Assembly: GCA_963848035.1 (NCBI GenBank)
Contig: CAWKCD010000001.1
Location: 2,294,001 to 2,358,000, forward strand
Origin: JAVVHH01 sp963848035
Lineage (GTDB): Bacteria; Pseudomonadota; Alphaproteobacteria; Acetobacterales; Acetobacteraceae
Direction: 5' to 3'
Length of the DNA: 64,000 nucleotides
Numbering within the stretch: the stretch's first letter is position 1; each line of letters starts with the position of its first letter. The position numbers were made by a program, and so were the translations under genes. Below are positions 26,983 to 38,552 of the stretch, piece by piece. Below the pieces are notes generated by a model. That model searched no databases, had not been told where the DNA came from, and saw only the letters and a program-made list of their open reading frames with translations.

Positions 26983-28259
26983 GCCTGCTCCAACTCGGGC
27001 AGCGGCAACGGGCGCTCGTCCTGGATGTCGGAGAAGCGGGTGAATTGGCCGAGATAGTGCTCGTGGGCGCGTTCCCAGGCCTGGTCGTCCGGCGCGCCGA
27101 ACAGGCGGCGGTAGTCGGGGGAGCTGGGGTAGGGGTAGAGGGGGACGGGGTCGTTGGCCCAGACGCCGCTGGCTCGCAGGCCGTCGCGCCAGGTGGCAAC
27201 GAGCGCGGGATCGTCATCGGCCACTTCGAGCAGGTTGGCCTGCACGAAGGGAACGTGCCGGCGCGCGAGGGTCAGGAGGTCGGCGAGTTCGTCGGTGGTC
27301 AGTTTGCAGCGTTTGTCGAGCGCGGCGCGGCCATCTTCGGTGAGGCTTTCGACGCCGGCTTCGATCGAGACGCAGCCGGCGCGGCCGAGGAGTTCGATGA
27401 GCTCGGGCTTCCAGAGGTCGATGCGGGTCTGGATGCCGAACTCGATCGGACGGTCGACGAGGGCTTCGAGCAGGGCGCGGTTGGGAAGGAAGATCTCGTC
27501 GATGAAGTAGAGGTATTCGACGCCCTGGCTGATGAGCGCGTCGATCTCCGCCAGCAACGGCGCGAGGTCGCGACGCCGGTACTTGTCACGAAAATCGATC
27601 TTGGCGCAGAACGAGCAAGTGTAGGGGCAGCCGCGGGAGGCCTCGACTTCGGCGCCGGGCGATTGGGCCGGGCGGTCAAAGCGGTGGTGGTGATGGTGAT
27701 GGCGGCGGACCCATTCGTCGGGCCAGTGCAGCGCGGGGAGGTCGGTGAAGCGGGCGGCTTGCGGGAAGCCGCACTGGACGAGTTCGCCGCCCTCGAGCGT
27801 GGCGGTGCCGGGGATCAGGCCGGGGCGGCCGCCGCGCGCGAGGGCGGCCACGACCTCCTCGCACTCGCCCATGACGACGGCGTTGACTCCGAGTTTCCGT
27901 AATGTGGCCGCGGGCGTGGCGGAGCCATGCGGGCCGACGGCGACGGTCCGGCCGGCAGCATCACCGATCGCGTCGAGCGTGGCGCGGGGGACGCGCAGTT
28001 CCGGCGGGGCGCAGCGCCAGAACAGGTAGGAGGGGGCGGTCGTGACGACCGTCATGTCGGGGGCAAAACGTCGTATCTCCGCTGCCAGTTCTGCGTTGGA
28101 TTGGGCCATGAGGTGGCCGTCGAGCAGCAGGGTCTGATGACCGTCACGCTCGAGAATGGCCCGGCAGTAGCCGAGTTCGAGCGGCAGATGCGGTTCGCGG
28201 CAGCCGAAATAGATGCTGCCGTCGAACGTCCAGGGCGGATTGACGAGGGCGACTTTCAC
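26967..28259 (-). CDS. Radical SAM protein with N-terminal B12-binding-like region
   Basis: 430 residues from GTG 28259, which overlaps the stop of the SDR epimerase upstream (GTGA); the longer frame upstream is shadow. Residues about 1-130 look like the Rossmann-type cobalamin-binding domain common in this class (VALVNPPW...LLLDGHL...VTTAPSYLFW). The [4Fe-4S]/SAM motif CxxxCxxC is in SRGCPYTCSFCAKIDF, followed by YLYFIDEIFLPN and SIEAGVESLTEDGR, typical of the TIM-barrel core. An uninterrupted run of six histidines lies between the domains (about 27690-27708). It resembles the B12-radical SAM proteins of oligosaccharide cassettes; a sugar methylation or rearrangement is inferred, not shown. 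Confidence 0.87.
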   Translation of the reverse strand: MKVALVNPPWTFDGSIYFGCREPHLPLELGYCRAILERDGHQTLLLDGHLMAQSNAELAAEIRRFAPDMTVVTTAPSYLFWRCAPPELRVPRATLDAIGDAAGRTVAVGPHGSATPAATLRKLGVNAVVMGECEEVVAALARGGRPGLIPGTATLEGGELVQCGFPQAARFTDLPALHWPDEWVRRHHHHHHRFDRPAQSPGAEVEASRGCPYTCSFCAKIDFRDKYRRRDLAPLLAEIDALISQGVEYLYFIDEIFLPNRALLEALVDRPIEFGIQTRIDLWKPELIELLGRAGCVSIEAGVESLTEDGRAALDKRCKLTTDELADLLTLARRHVPFVQANLLEVADDDPALVATWRDGLRASGVWANDPVPLYPYPSSPDYRRLFGAPDDQAWERAHEHYLGQFTRFSDIQDERPLPLPELEQACRKA

Positions 28260-29302
28260 GCGGCCATCTCGCGGCGCTCGACCGCGATCCAATCGGCAAG
28301 GCGTGCGATGCCTTCGCGCCAGGAGAGGGCGGGGCGCAGGCCGAGGGCGCCGCTGGCGCGGGTTGTGTCGGCGACGAAATAGCGCTGGTCGCCGGGTCGC
28401 CAATCGGCGAAGCGGATGTCGGGGGTGCGGCCGGTGAGTTCGCCGATGCGGCTCAGCACGTGGAGCAGGGTGACGGCGTTGGCCGGGCCGCCGCCGAGGT
28501 TGAAGGCGTGGCCGGAGACTTGGGCGATGCGGGTCCAAGCGGCGACGTAGGCGTCGACCGCGTCGTCGACATAGAGGACGTCGCGGACCTGGCGGCCATC
28601 GCCATAAATGCTGATCGGGCGGCCGGCGCGGACGGAATAGAGGAAATGGGCGAGCCAGCCCTGGTCCTCGGTGCCGAGTTGGCGCGGGCCATAGATGCAG
28701 CTCATGCGCAGCACGCAGGTGGGGACGCCGTAGCTGCGGGCATAGTCGAGGACATATTGGTCCGCGGCGCCCTTGGAGCAGCCGTAGGGGGTGTAGAAGC
28801 TGAGAGGCCGGTCCTCGCCGATGCCGCGCGATCGCAGGCCGGCATCCTCGGGAAGATAGGCTTCGCCGTTGCGGATGAGGCGGATGTCTTCAAGGTTGCC
28901 ATAGACCTTGTTGGTGCTGGCGAAGATCACCGGGGGTTTGTGCGCCTGACGGCGGGCGGCTTCAAGGACATGCAGCGTGCCGCGAAGATTGATGTCGAAA
29001 TCGTCTTCCGGGTCGGCGAGGCTGGTGGTCACGGCGACCTGAGCGGCGAGGTGGAAGATCGCCTTGCTGCGGTCGACCGCCTGGTCGAGCTGTTCGCGGT
29101 CGCGGACGTCGGCGAGGATCGGGACGATCCGGCTGCCGTGACGATGACGCAACCAATCCAGGTTGGCTTCGACGCCCGGCCGGGCCAGGGCATCGAATAC
29201 AATAACGGAATGACCCGCTGCGGCGAGGCGATCGACCAGGTTGCTGCCGATGAAACCCGCGCCGCCCGTGACCAGAACGGGGCTCGACGAGGGGCTGGTC
29301 AT
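28256..29302 (-). CDS. NAD-dependent sugar-nucleotide epimerase/dehydratase (CDP-paratose-epimerase-like)
   Basis: Extended SDR of 348 residues: VLVTGGAGFIGSNLVDRL nucleotide site, ADVRD, FHLAAQVAV, an active site with Ser/Thr in FASTNKVYG and YxxxK in YGCSKGAADQY, and FNLGGGP near the C-terminus. The NKVYGN...SFYTPYGCSKGAADQYV layout is like CDP-paratose 2-epimerases. ATG 29302 overlaps the stop of the epimerase upstream (ATGA), and its own stop overlaps the radical SAM start. Likely makes the activated sugar for the cassette. Confidence 0.88.
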   Translation of the reverse strand: MTSPSSSPVLVTGGAGFIGSNLVDRLAAAGHSVIVFDALARPGVEANLDWLRHRHGSRIVPILADVRDREQLDQAVDRSKAIFHLAAQVAVTTSLADPEDDFDINLRGTLHVLEAARRQAHKPPVIFASTNKVYGNLEDIRLIRNGEAYLPEDAGLRSRGIGEDRPLSFYTPYGCSKGAADQYVLDYARSYGVPTCVLRMSCIYGPRQLGTEDQGWLAHFLYSVRAGRPISIYGDGRQVRDVLYVDDAVDAYVAAWTRIAQVSGHAFNLGGGPANAVTLLHVLSRIGELTGRTPDIRFADWRPGDQRYFVADTTRASGALGLRPALSWREGIARLADWIAVERREMAA

Positions 29303-30411
29303 GCCACCAGACCGCGCCGCTCGAGTTCGCGGCGGGCGTCATGGACGCGGTCTTCGGCTTCCTGTGCTTGAACCCATTCGGCGAGTTCGCCGAGGCTGTC
29401 GTCGAAGCTCCGCCGCGGCTGGAAGCCGAGAACGTCGCGGGCGAGCGAGATGTCGGCGAAGCAGTGGCGGATGTCGCCGGTGCGGGCTTTGCCCATGATC
29501 TCCGGGGTGAGGTGCGGGGCGCCCATGGCGCGGGCGAGTGCGGCGCCGACCTCGAGAATGCTGACATCCCGGCCACTGCCGATGTTGAAGACCTGGCCCG
29601 GGGCGTCGGGGTGTTCGAGCGCGAGGAGGAAGGCGCGGGCGACGTCCTCGACATGGACGAAATCGCGGCGCTGTTCGCCGTCTTCGAAGACCATGGGGCG
29701 CTGACGGTTGTGCAGGCGCGAGGCGAAGATGGCGAGAACGCCGGTGTAGGGATTGGAGAGCGCTTGGCCGGGGCCGTAGACATTGAACAGGCGCAGGGCG
29801 ACGCCTTGCATCCCGTAGGCCGGGGCCACCGTCAGGGTGAGGCGTTCCTGGACGTATTTGGTCAGTGCATAGACCGAGGCGAGATTGGGCCGCTTCCACT
29901 CCGGCGTGGCCAGTGGGGTGAGACGCTGTCCGTCGGGACCGGCCGGGTCCCACCCGGCGGCGCCGCGCTGGGCGGGCCGGACGACGTCGTCCATCCGTTC
30001 GCCGGCGGCGGACCGGTAGAGGCCTTCGCCGTAGATGCTCATCGAGCTGGCGACGACGACGCGGGCGACCGGGCGGTCGATGAGCGCCTGGAACAGGACG
30101 GCGGTGCCGCCGTCGTTGACCGAGACGTAACGATCGATCGCATACATGCTCTGGCCGACGCCGACTTCGGCCGCGAGGTGGATCACCGCGTCGATCCCGT
30201 CGAGCGCGGCGGTGACCTGGTCGAGATCGCGGACGTCGGCGCGGATGATCTCGGCATCAGTGAGGATGGGGTCGCTGTCGGCGGCGCGGCCGTGCACCTG
30301 GTCGATGAAGCTATCTATGATCCGCACGTCGTAGCCGTGCTGCAGAAGCATTCGCGTTATGTGACAGCCGATGAACCCTGCACCACCCGTAACCAGAACA
30401 CGACCCGTCAT
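29299..30411 (-). CDS. NAD-dependent sugar-nucleotide epimerase/dehydratase
   Basis: Second extended SDR of the cassette, about 370 residues from ATG 30411 (the frame extends to 30462 without support). GRVLVTGGAGFIGCHITRML nucleotide site, VIHLAAEVGVGQS, VVASSMSIYGEG, and YALTKYVQE as YxxxK; RLFNVYGPGQALSNPYTGV and RRDFVHVEDVA are typical of GalE/RmlB-type enzymes. It is the first gene of the chain, so the operon promoter should lie in 30412-30568, where I see no clear hexamers. The product could be an NDP-hexose 4-epimer or a dehydrated sugar. Confidence 0.87.
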   Translation of the reverse strand: MTGRVLVTGGAGFIGCHITRMLLQHGYDVRIIDSFIDQVHGRAADSDPILTDAEIIRADVRDLDQVTAALDGIDAVIHLAAEVGVGQSMYAIDRYVSVNDGGTAVLFQALIDRPVARVVVASSMSIYGEGLYRSAAGERMDDVVRPAQRGAAGWDPAGPDGQRLTPLATPEWKRPNLASVYALTKYVQERLTLTVAPAYGMQGVALRLFNVYGPGQALSNPYTGVLAIFASRLHNRQRPMVFEDGEQRRDFVHVEDVARAFLLALEHPDAPGQVFNIGSGRDVSILEVGAALARAMGAPHLTPEIMGKARTGDIRHCFADISLARDVLGFQPRRSFDDSLGELAEWVQAQEAEDRVHDARRELERRGLVA

Positions 30412-30568
30412 CCTGCGAACATTTCCATGGACCTCGACGTTGGCGTCAAACGCGCGAGACACGGAATTGCAACGCGCTTTGACGTAACGTCTCTACGCGG
30501 ACCAGATTTCAGTCGACGAAGGTACTTTGCTGCTCACAATCCAGTGATCTCAAGAGCCGGTTCGGCGC

Positions 30569-31222
30569 TCAGGCGGCGCTGGCGGCGATAACGCGGTGCG
30601 CCTTGGCCAGCGCCTCGGCAAAGACGTCTGGCGGCACGGCGCCGGCGAACAGAACATGGCGCTCGAGCACGAAAGTCGGGACGGAGTTGACGCCCGCCGC
30701 GCGGACGGCCTCGTCTTCGGCGGCGACCTGGCCGCGGAATTCGTCGCTAGCCAGAAACGTGGCAGCCTGATCGCGGTCGAGCCCTGCTTGTGCGGCCAGT
30801 GCGGCGAGGGTGGCCGGGTCGCCGACATCCTGGCCCTCGGCGAAGTAAGCGGCGAACAGGCGGTCAACGAGGGCATCCTGGCGGCCCTGGGGTTCCGCCC
30901 AGCGGATCAGCCGATGCGCGTCCAGCGTGTTGGGGGTGCGCTGCATCAGGTCGTGGCGGATCTCGAGGCCGGCTTGGCGGGCGGCTTGGGCGACTTGGAC
31001 GTCGAGCTCACGAGACCGTTCGAGACTGCCGAACTTGGCACGGCGATATTCGTCGCGCGGGACACCGGCGGGTGGCATATCGGGATTGAGCTGGAACGGA
31101 CGCCAGCGGACGTCGAAATGCAGGCCGTCCGCTTCGAGGAGTTCGAAGGCGGCCTGCATGTGAGCCTTGCCGACGTAGCACCAGGGGCAGATCACGTCGG
31201 AATATACGTCGAGCTGGGGCAT
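30569..31222 (-). CDS. DsbA-family oxidoreductase, FrnE-like
   Basis: Thioredoxin-fold protein of 217 residues with the active-site pair CPWC at residues 12-15 (DVICPWCYVGKA). There is no signal peptide, so it is a cytoplasmic FrnE/2-hydroxychromene-isomerase-type protein and not a periplasmic DsbA. GVNSVPTFVLERHVLFAGAVPP contains the cis-Pro loop and C-terminal sheet. Related proteins act in oxidative stress or polyketide chemistry. The next gene (3-hydroxyisobutyrate dehydrogenase) on the same strand starts upstream, with its stop nine bases from this start. Confidence 0.9.
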   Translation of the reverse strand: MPQLDVYSDVICPWCYVGKAHMQAAFELLEADGLHFDVRWRPFQLNPDMPPAGVPRDEYRRAKFGSLERSRELDVQVAQAARQAGLEIRHDLMQRTPNTLDAHRLIRWAEPQGRQDALVDRLFAAYFAEGQDVGDPATLAALAAQAGLDRDQAATFLASDEFRGQVAAEDEAVRAAGVNSVPTFVLERHVLFAGAVPPDVFAEALAKAHRVIAASAA

Positions 31223-31231
31223 TCGCCCGGT

Positions 31232-32131
31232 CTAGCTCGAGAAGCGGCCCTCGAGCAACGCGCGGGCGATCACGGAGAAGTCTTTGCCGCCGAAACCCAT
31301 GGCGGCCAGCCGTTCGTAGGCGCTGCGGGCGGCCTCGCCGAGAACCGACGCGGCCCCGGTGTGCGCTTCGGCTTCGGTGGCGAGCGTGAGGTCCTTGAGC
31401 ATGAGATCGACGGCGAAGCCGGGTGCGTAATCGCGGTTCGCCGGCGATGCGGGCACGGGGCCTGGGACCGGGCAGTAGGTGGTGAGGGCCCAGCACTGGC
31501 CGGATGATTTCGAACTGATGTCGAAGAGCGCCTGCGCGTCGAGGCCGAGCTTGTCGGCGAGGGCGAAGGCTTCGGCGACGCCTGCCATGGAGATGCCGAG
31601 CATCAGGTTGTTGCAGACCTTGGCGGCCTGGCCGGCGCCGGCCGGGCCGGCATGGACGATCGTGCGGCCCATATGGTCGAGCAGCGGGCGGGCGCGGGCG
31701 AAGGCGCTCTCCTCGCCGCCGACCATGAAGGTGAGCGTACCCGCCGTGGCGCCGCCGGTACCGCCGGAGACCGGCGCGTCCAGCATGGCGAAGCCCCGTT
31801 CGGCGGCGAGCGACGCCATATCGCGGCTGGTCTGCACGTCGATGGTCGAGCTGTCGATCAGCAGCGTGCCGGGCTGGGCGTGGGCGAGGATGCCGTCGGC
31901 CCCGGTCAGCACCGCGCGGACATGCGACCCGGCCGGCAACATCGTCAGCACCGTCTCGGCGCCGTGGACAGCGTCGGCCACCGTGTCGGCCGGGTTTCCG
32001 CCGGCCTCCGCGAACCGAGCCAGTGACGGCTTGGAAAGGTCGAAGCCGCGGACCTCGTGCCCGGCGCGCACGAGGTTGGCGGCCATCGGCAAGCCCATGT
32101 TGCCGAGGCCGATGAAGCCGATGCGGGCCAT
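31232..32131 (-). CDS. mmsB: 3-hydroxyisobutyrate dehydrogenase
   Basis: NAD-dependent beta-hydroxyacid dehydrogenase, 299 residues from ATG 32131. N-terminal cofactor site IGFIGLGNMGLPMAANL, substrate-binding motif DAPVSGGTGGATAGTLTFMVGG, catalytic Lys region GQAAKVCNNLMLG, and the C-terminal motif FAVDLMLKDLTLA. In valine breakdown it makes methylmalonate semialdehyde. The adjacent transporter of the oxalate/formate family leaves tartronate-semialdehyde reductase as an alternative. The start is six bases from the stop of that transporter gene. Confidence 0.88.
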   Translation of the reverse strand: MARIGFIGLGNMGLPMAANLVRAGHEVRGFDLSKPSLARFAEAGGNPADTVADAVHGAETVLTMLPAGSHVRAVLTGADGILAHAQPGTLLIDSSTIDVQTSRDMASLAAERGFAMLDAPVSGGTGGATAGTLTFMVGGEESAFARARPLLDHMGRTIVHAGPAGAGQAAKVCNNLMLGISMAGVAEAFALADKLGLDAQALFDISSKSSGQCWALTTYCPVPGPVPASPANRDYAPGFAVDLMLKDLTLATEAEAHTGAASVLGEAARSAYERLAAMGFGGKDFSVIARALLEGRFSS

Positions 32132-32136
32132 GGTGC

Positions 32137-33780
32137 TTATCCGAACAGCGCGAAGGCTTTGACCAGCGTGATCCAGATGCCGAGCAGCAGGGGAATGCCC
32201 ACCAGTGCCCATGCCACGACCGCTGCCGGGCTGAACCCGCCGCGGCCAATGCCCTGGGCGCTGCCCGCGGCGACGGCGGCGGCCGACACTGCCGTCGTCT
32301 CGCGCATGAACCAGCGGCTGGCGACCGGACGCACGAGGAGGTTGCAGACGAACCCGACCGCGAGGAAGCCCGCCAGGATATAGAGCGTCTGGCCGTAAGC
32401 GGCGCCACGCTCGACGCCCTGGCTCTGCAGCCATGCCGGGATCTGGGTGATCGCCACGGGGCCCACGACGCCGGCCGTCGACCAAGCGGTCAGCAGGCGG
32501 CCGTGGATGGCGCCGACGTATTGGGTGCCGAACATGTCCGCGAGATAGGCCGGGACGGTGGCGAAGCCGCCGCCATACATGGAGAGGATGATGCTCATGA
32601 AGATGACGAACAGCGGGACGCTGCCGATTTGTGCCGTCCAGGGCGAGCCGGCGTAGAGCAGGCCGCCGAGCAGGAAGAAGGTTGCATACGTCATCTTGCG
32701 GCCGATCCGGTCGGAGATCGACGCCCAGAAGAAACGGCCCAGGATGTTCAACAGGGAGAGCAGGCCGACGAAGCCGCCTGCGATGACCGCGACCTGCTTG
32801 GCTTGATCCGGCGTCAGCGCCGGGAGGCGGACGCCGGGCATGCCGATCAGAGAGCCGCCGAACATGAATTGCAGCATCGGCGAGGCGACGGCGAGCACGC
32901 CGATGCCGGCCGAGACGTTCAGCATGAGGACGAGCCAGATCAGCCAGAATTGCGGTGTCTTGTGGGCGTCACGCAGATGCACGTTGTTGGTCGTGATCAT
33001 GCCGCCGCGGGCGGCGACGGGCGTCCAGCCTTCGGGCTGCCAGTTGGCGACGGGAGGCACGCGGTAGCCGAACGCGCCGCCGAGCATGAAGACGGCGTAG
33101 ATGACGCCGAGTGCGACGAAGGTCTGCCAAACGCCCCGGGCTGCGCTGCCGTTGCCGAAATAGTTCATCAGCCAGACTGCCAGGGGCGATCCGATCAGAG
33201 CGCCGCCGCCGAAGCCCATGATCGCCATGCCGGTCGCCATGCCGCGCCGGTCGGGAAACCATTTGATCAAGGTGGAGACGGGGGAGATGTAGCCGAGGCC
33301 AAGCCCGATACCGCCGATGACGCCGGCGCCGAGCCACAACAGCCAGAGCTGATGCACGTAGATGCCCAGCGCCGTGATGATCAATCCGCCCGACCAGCAG
33401 AGCGCGGCATAGACGCCGGCCTTGCGCGGCCCGACGCGCTCGAGCCAGCCGCCCCAGATCGCGGCGGCGAGGCCGAGGAAGACGATGGCGAGGGTGAAGA
33501 TGATGGTGACGTCCGACAGGCGCCAATCATAGGTCGTCGTGAACAGCATGCTCAGGATGCTGGTGTCGGCGGGCGGCGCGACGCTCTTGTCGATGCCGAG
33601 TTGGAAGGTGAGCGGGATCGAGAAAACGGAGAAGCCGTAGATCATCCCGATGCAGAGGTGGATCGCCAAGGCCGCCGGCGGCACCGTCCAGCGATTGAAG
33701 CCCGGCCGGGCGATCGTCCTCGATCGGTCCAGCAGTCCGCCTGCGTCCGAATAGCCGGACGCGACTGAAACTCCCTCCAT
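32137..33780 (-). CDS. OFA-family MFS antiporter (oxalate:formate type)
   Basis: Twelve-helix MFS protein of 547 residues from ATG 33780, which is preceded by a GGGGGGAGA ribosome-binding site. It resembles OxlT/OFA carriers: HLCIGMIYGFSVFSIPL in the first helix, LGLGYISPVSTLIKWFPDRRGMATGMAIMGFGGGALIGSPL, and a repeated YGGGFATVPAYLADMFGTQYVGAIHGRLLTAW. An extra C-terminal hydrophobic pair follows a Gly/Ala linker. Monocarboxylate or oxalate exchange is inferred; fdhD directly upstream fits formate metabolism. Confidence 0.88.
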   Translation of the reverse strand: MEGVSVASGYSDAGGLLDRSRTIARPGFNRWTVPPAALAIHLCIGMIYGFSVFSIPLTFQLGIDKSVAPPADTSILSMLFTTTYDWRLSDVTIIFTLAIVFLGLAAAIWGGWLERVGPRKAGVYAALCWSGGLIITALGIYVHQLWLLWLGAGVIGGIGLGLGYISPVSTLIKWFPDRRGMATGMAIMGFGGGALIGSPLAVWLMNYFGNGSAARGVWQTFVALGVIYAVFMLGGAFGYRVPPVANWQPEGWTPVAARGGMITTNNVHLRDAHKTPQFWLIWLVLMLNVSAGIGVLAVASPMLQFMFGGSLIGMPGVRLPALTPDQAKQVAVIAGGFVGLLSLLNILGRFFWASISDRIGRKMTYATFFLLGGLLYAGSPWTAQIGSVPLFVIFMSIILSMYGGGFATVPAYLADMFGTQYVGAIHGRLLTAWSTAGVVGPVAITQIPAWLQSQGVERGAAYGQTLYILAGFLAVGFVCNLLVRPVASRWFMRETTAVSAAAVAAGSAQGIGRGGFSPAAVVAWALVGIPLLLGIWITLVKAFALFG

Positions 33781-33843
33781 AACGTCTCCCCCCGACCGCG
33801 GCATTTCATGCTGCAGCTAAATTCTTACGAATGAATGAACCTG

Positions 33844-34698
33844 CTAAGGCAACTGCGGCAAGTTCGCTAGCGATTTCAGCGGTTCGGCAACGCTTTGATG
33901 CTGCTCGATACGATGGGGATGGGTGAATATTTCAAAACCGTCGCGACGGGCGATACCGACCAAGGTCATGCCCGCCGCTTCGGCGACGCGCAGCGCCAAA
34001 AGGGTGGGGGCGGAGACCGCGACGAGGATGGGGACGCCGAGCACGGCGGCCTTCTGCACGAGTTCCACGGAGATGCGGCTGGTCATCGTGACGATCCCGC
34101 AACCGCCTTCGATACCGGCGCGGGCGAGGGCGCCGGAGAGTTTGTCGAGCGCGTTGTGCCGGCCGACGTCTTCGCGCAGGGCCATGATGCCGTCGCCGCG
34201 GCGCCAGAAGGCGGCGGCGTGAACGGCGCGGGTCTCCAGATTGAGGGTCTGCAGGTCCGGCATGGCGGCGATGGCCTGCTGCAGTTCGGCGGCGGTGATG
34301 CGACCGGCTTCGGTCACGGTCGGGGGCGTGCGGACGGCTTCAGCCAGGCTTTCGAGGCCGCAAAGGCCGCAGCCGGTTGGCCCGGCGAGCGAGCGGCGGC
34401 GTTGTTCCAGCCGCTCCATGTGCTCCGTGCCGATCCACATGCGGCATTCGACGCCGCCATTCTCGGCCGCGACGATCTCGAGATCGTCAATCTCCGCGGC
34501 ATGCCGGATGATGCCTTCGCTTCGGCTGAAACCGACGGCGAAATCCTCGAGATCCGTAGGCGTGGCCATCATCACGGCGTGGGTGAGACGGTTGTAGGTG
34601 AGCGCCACGGGCGTCTCTTCGGCGACCGCGCGATCGAGCGCGGCAAAGGCGCCGCGATATTGGACGGTCGGGACGCGTTGGACAGCGGCGGGAATCAT
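33844..34698 (-). CDS. fdhD: Formate dehydrogenase accessory sulfurtransferase FdhD
   Basis: Moves sulfur from IscS to the molybdenum cofactor and is needed for active formate dehydrogenase. 284 residues with the sulfur-carrying CxxC (GPTGCGLCGLESL), EDVGRHNALDKLSGAL and MTSRISVELVQKAAVLGVPILVAVSAPT. Start ATG 34698 overlaps the DUF72 stop (ATGA). No formate dehydrogenase subunit is encoded in the window, so the target enzyme lies elsewhere. Confidence 0.95.
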   Translation of the reverse strand: MIPAAVQRVPTVQYRGAFAALDRAVAEETPVALTYNRLTHAVMMATPTDLEDFAVGFSRSEGIIRHAAEIDDLEIVAAENGGVECRMWIGTEHMERLEQRRRSLAGPTGCGLCGLESLAEAVRTPPTVTEAGRITAAELQQAIAAMPDLQTLNLETRAVHAAAFWRRGDGIMALREDVGRHNALDKLSGALARAGIEGGCGIVTMTSRISVELVQKAAVLGVPILVAVSAPTLLALRVAEAAGMTLVGIARRDGFEIFTHPHRIEQHQSVAEPLKSLANLPQLP

Positions 34699-35489
34699 GA
34701 CGCGGCGAGGCGCTGGATCATCGCGGCGGCTGCGTGCGGGGCTGCAACCTTCTCACCGGAAATGAAGAAGACGAAGCAGTCGGCGGGAGGCGCCTTTTTC
34801 GGCTTCGCGGTTTGCGGCAGGTCCTTGACCGGTTTGCCGGCGGCCCAGAGGCGGAACCGGGCGGCCCAACCGTCGAGCGCCGGGCTGTCGTAGCCTTCCG
34901 GCTGGTCATCGGCGTTGCGTTCGAGGCGGGCATAGATGAAGGGTGCGGTGACGTCTGCCAGCAACGTGTGCTTGTCGGATTCGACGATGGCGTTGGCGAC
35001 GCCGAATTCGCGCAGGAGAGCGATCCAGTCGGGGTCGGCGAAGCTTGGGTGCCGGGCCTCGACGACGTGGCGCAGGGCGCGGCCGTCGTGACGGTCGGGC
35101 AGGGCCTCGAGAAACGGGCGCAGCGCGACGGCATCGAACACCCGCGTGGGCGGAAACTGCCAGAGCAGGGGGCCAAGTTTCTCGCCGAGTTCGGTGACGC
35201 CGGTGGCAAGGAAGCGCTGGACCGAGACGCCGGCCTCCGAGAGGTCACGCCGGTGGGTGGTGAAGCGAGGACCCTTGAGCGCGAATACGAAATCGTCGGG
35301 CGTCTGGTCGCGCCAGGCCCGGAAGCTTTCCGGCTTTTGCGAGCCGTAAAAGGTGCCGTTGACCTCGATGGCGCTCAGCTTTCGGCTCGCGTGCGCGAGT
35401 TCTTGGTTATGGGGAAGGCCGGGAGGATAGAAGGTGCCGCGCCACGGCGCGAACGTCCAACCGCCGATGCCGACGCGAATGGGTTGCAT
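34695..35489 (-). CDS. DUF72 domain-containing protein
   Basis: 264-residue protein of the DUF72/YecE family, a TIM-barrel family without an agreed function. Characteristic pieces: RVGIGGWTFAPWRGTFYPPGLP at the N-terminus, SAIEVNGTFYG, FVFALKGPRFTTH, GPLLWQFPP and FVFFISGEK near the end. Coupled to fdhD through an ATGA overlap. It is the gene nearest the end of the rRNA operon (70 bases from 5S) and is read in the same direction, so read-through from rrn is possible. Confidence 0.9.
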   Translation of the reverse strand: MQPIRVGIGGWTFAPWRGTFYPPGLPHNQELAHASRKLSAIEVNGTFYGSQKPESFRAWRDQTPDDFVFALKGPRFTTHRRDLSEAGVSVQRFLATGVTELGEKLGPLLWQFPPTRVFDAVALRPFLEALPDRHDGRALRHVVEARHPSFADPDWIALLREFGVANAIVESDKHTLLADVTAPFIYARLERNADDQPEGYDSPALDGWAARFRLWAAGKPVKDLPQTAKPKKAPPADCFVFFISGEKVAAPHAAAAMIQRLAAS

Positions 35490-35558
35490 GCGTGGAGAGT
35501 GCGCGATTTTTGGGTCGGCGCACAGATGTGCTTTGTGATTGTGGATGTAGGTTTGGAA

Positions 35559-35676
35559 GACCTGGCGGCGACCGACTTTTCCGCACCTTGAGGTGCAGTA
35601 TCATAGGCGCTGGAGGTTTTCACGGTCGAGTTCGGGATGGGATCGGGTGTGGTCCCTCCGCCATGGCCACCAGGTC
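35559..35676 (-). rRNA. rrf: 5S ribosomal RNA
   Basis: On the minus strand the molecule begins GACCTGGTGGCC and ends GCCGCCAGGTC, which pair as helix I. The conserved internal CCGATCCCATCCCGAACTCG is present. Length about 118 nt. Last gene of the rRNA operon; I see no clear terminator with a T-run directly after it. Confidence 0.93.
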
Positions 35677-35814
35677 GTCCAAACCTAGGTTCTGTTGATT
35701 GGCTTTTGGTCGTCGTTGCTCAGGGGTGTTGTCCTGATGTGGACGGTTTTGGCTGTTTGGTTGGTGTGTGTGTTTTGTGTGTTGGATGAGTGCTGTGCGA
35801 GGTATTGGTTTGGA

Positions 35815-38552
<2,738 letters not shown>

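Noticed and set aside
35490..35558. Terminator after 5S
   Set aside because: A short GCACA...TGTGC stem is present but is followed by A's, not T's, on the transcribed strand.
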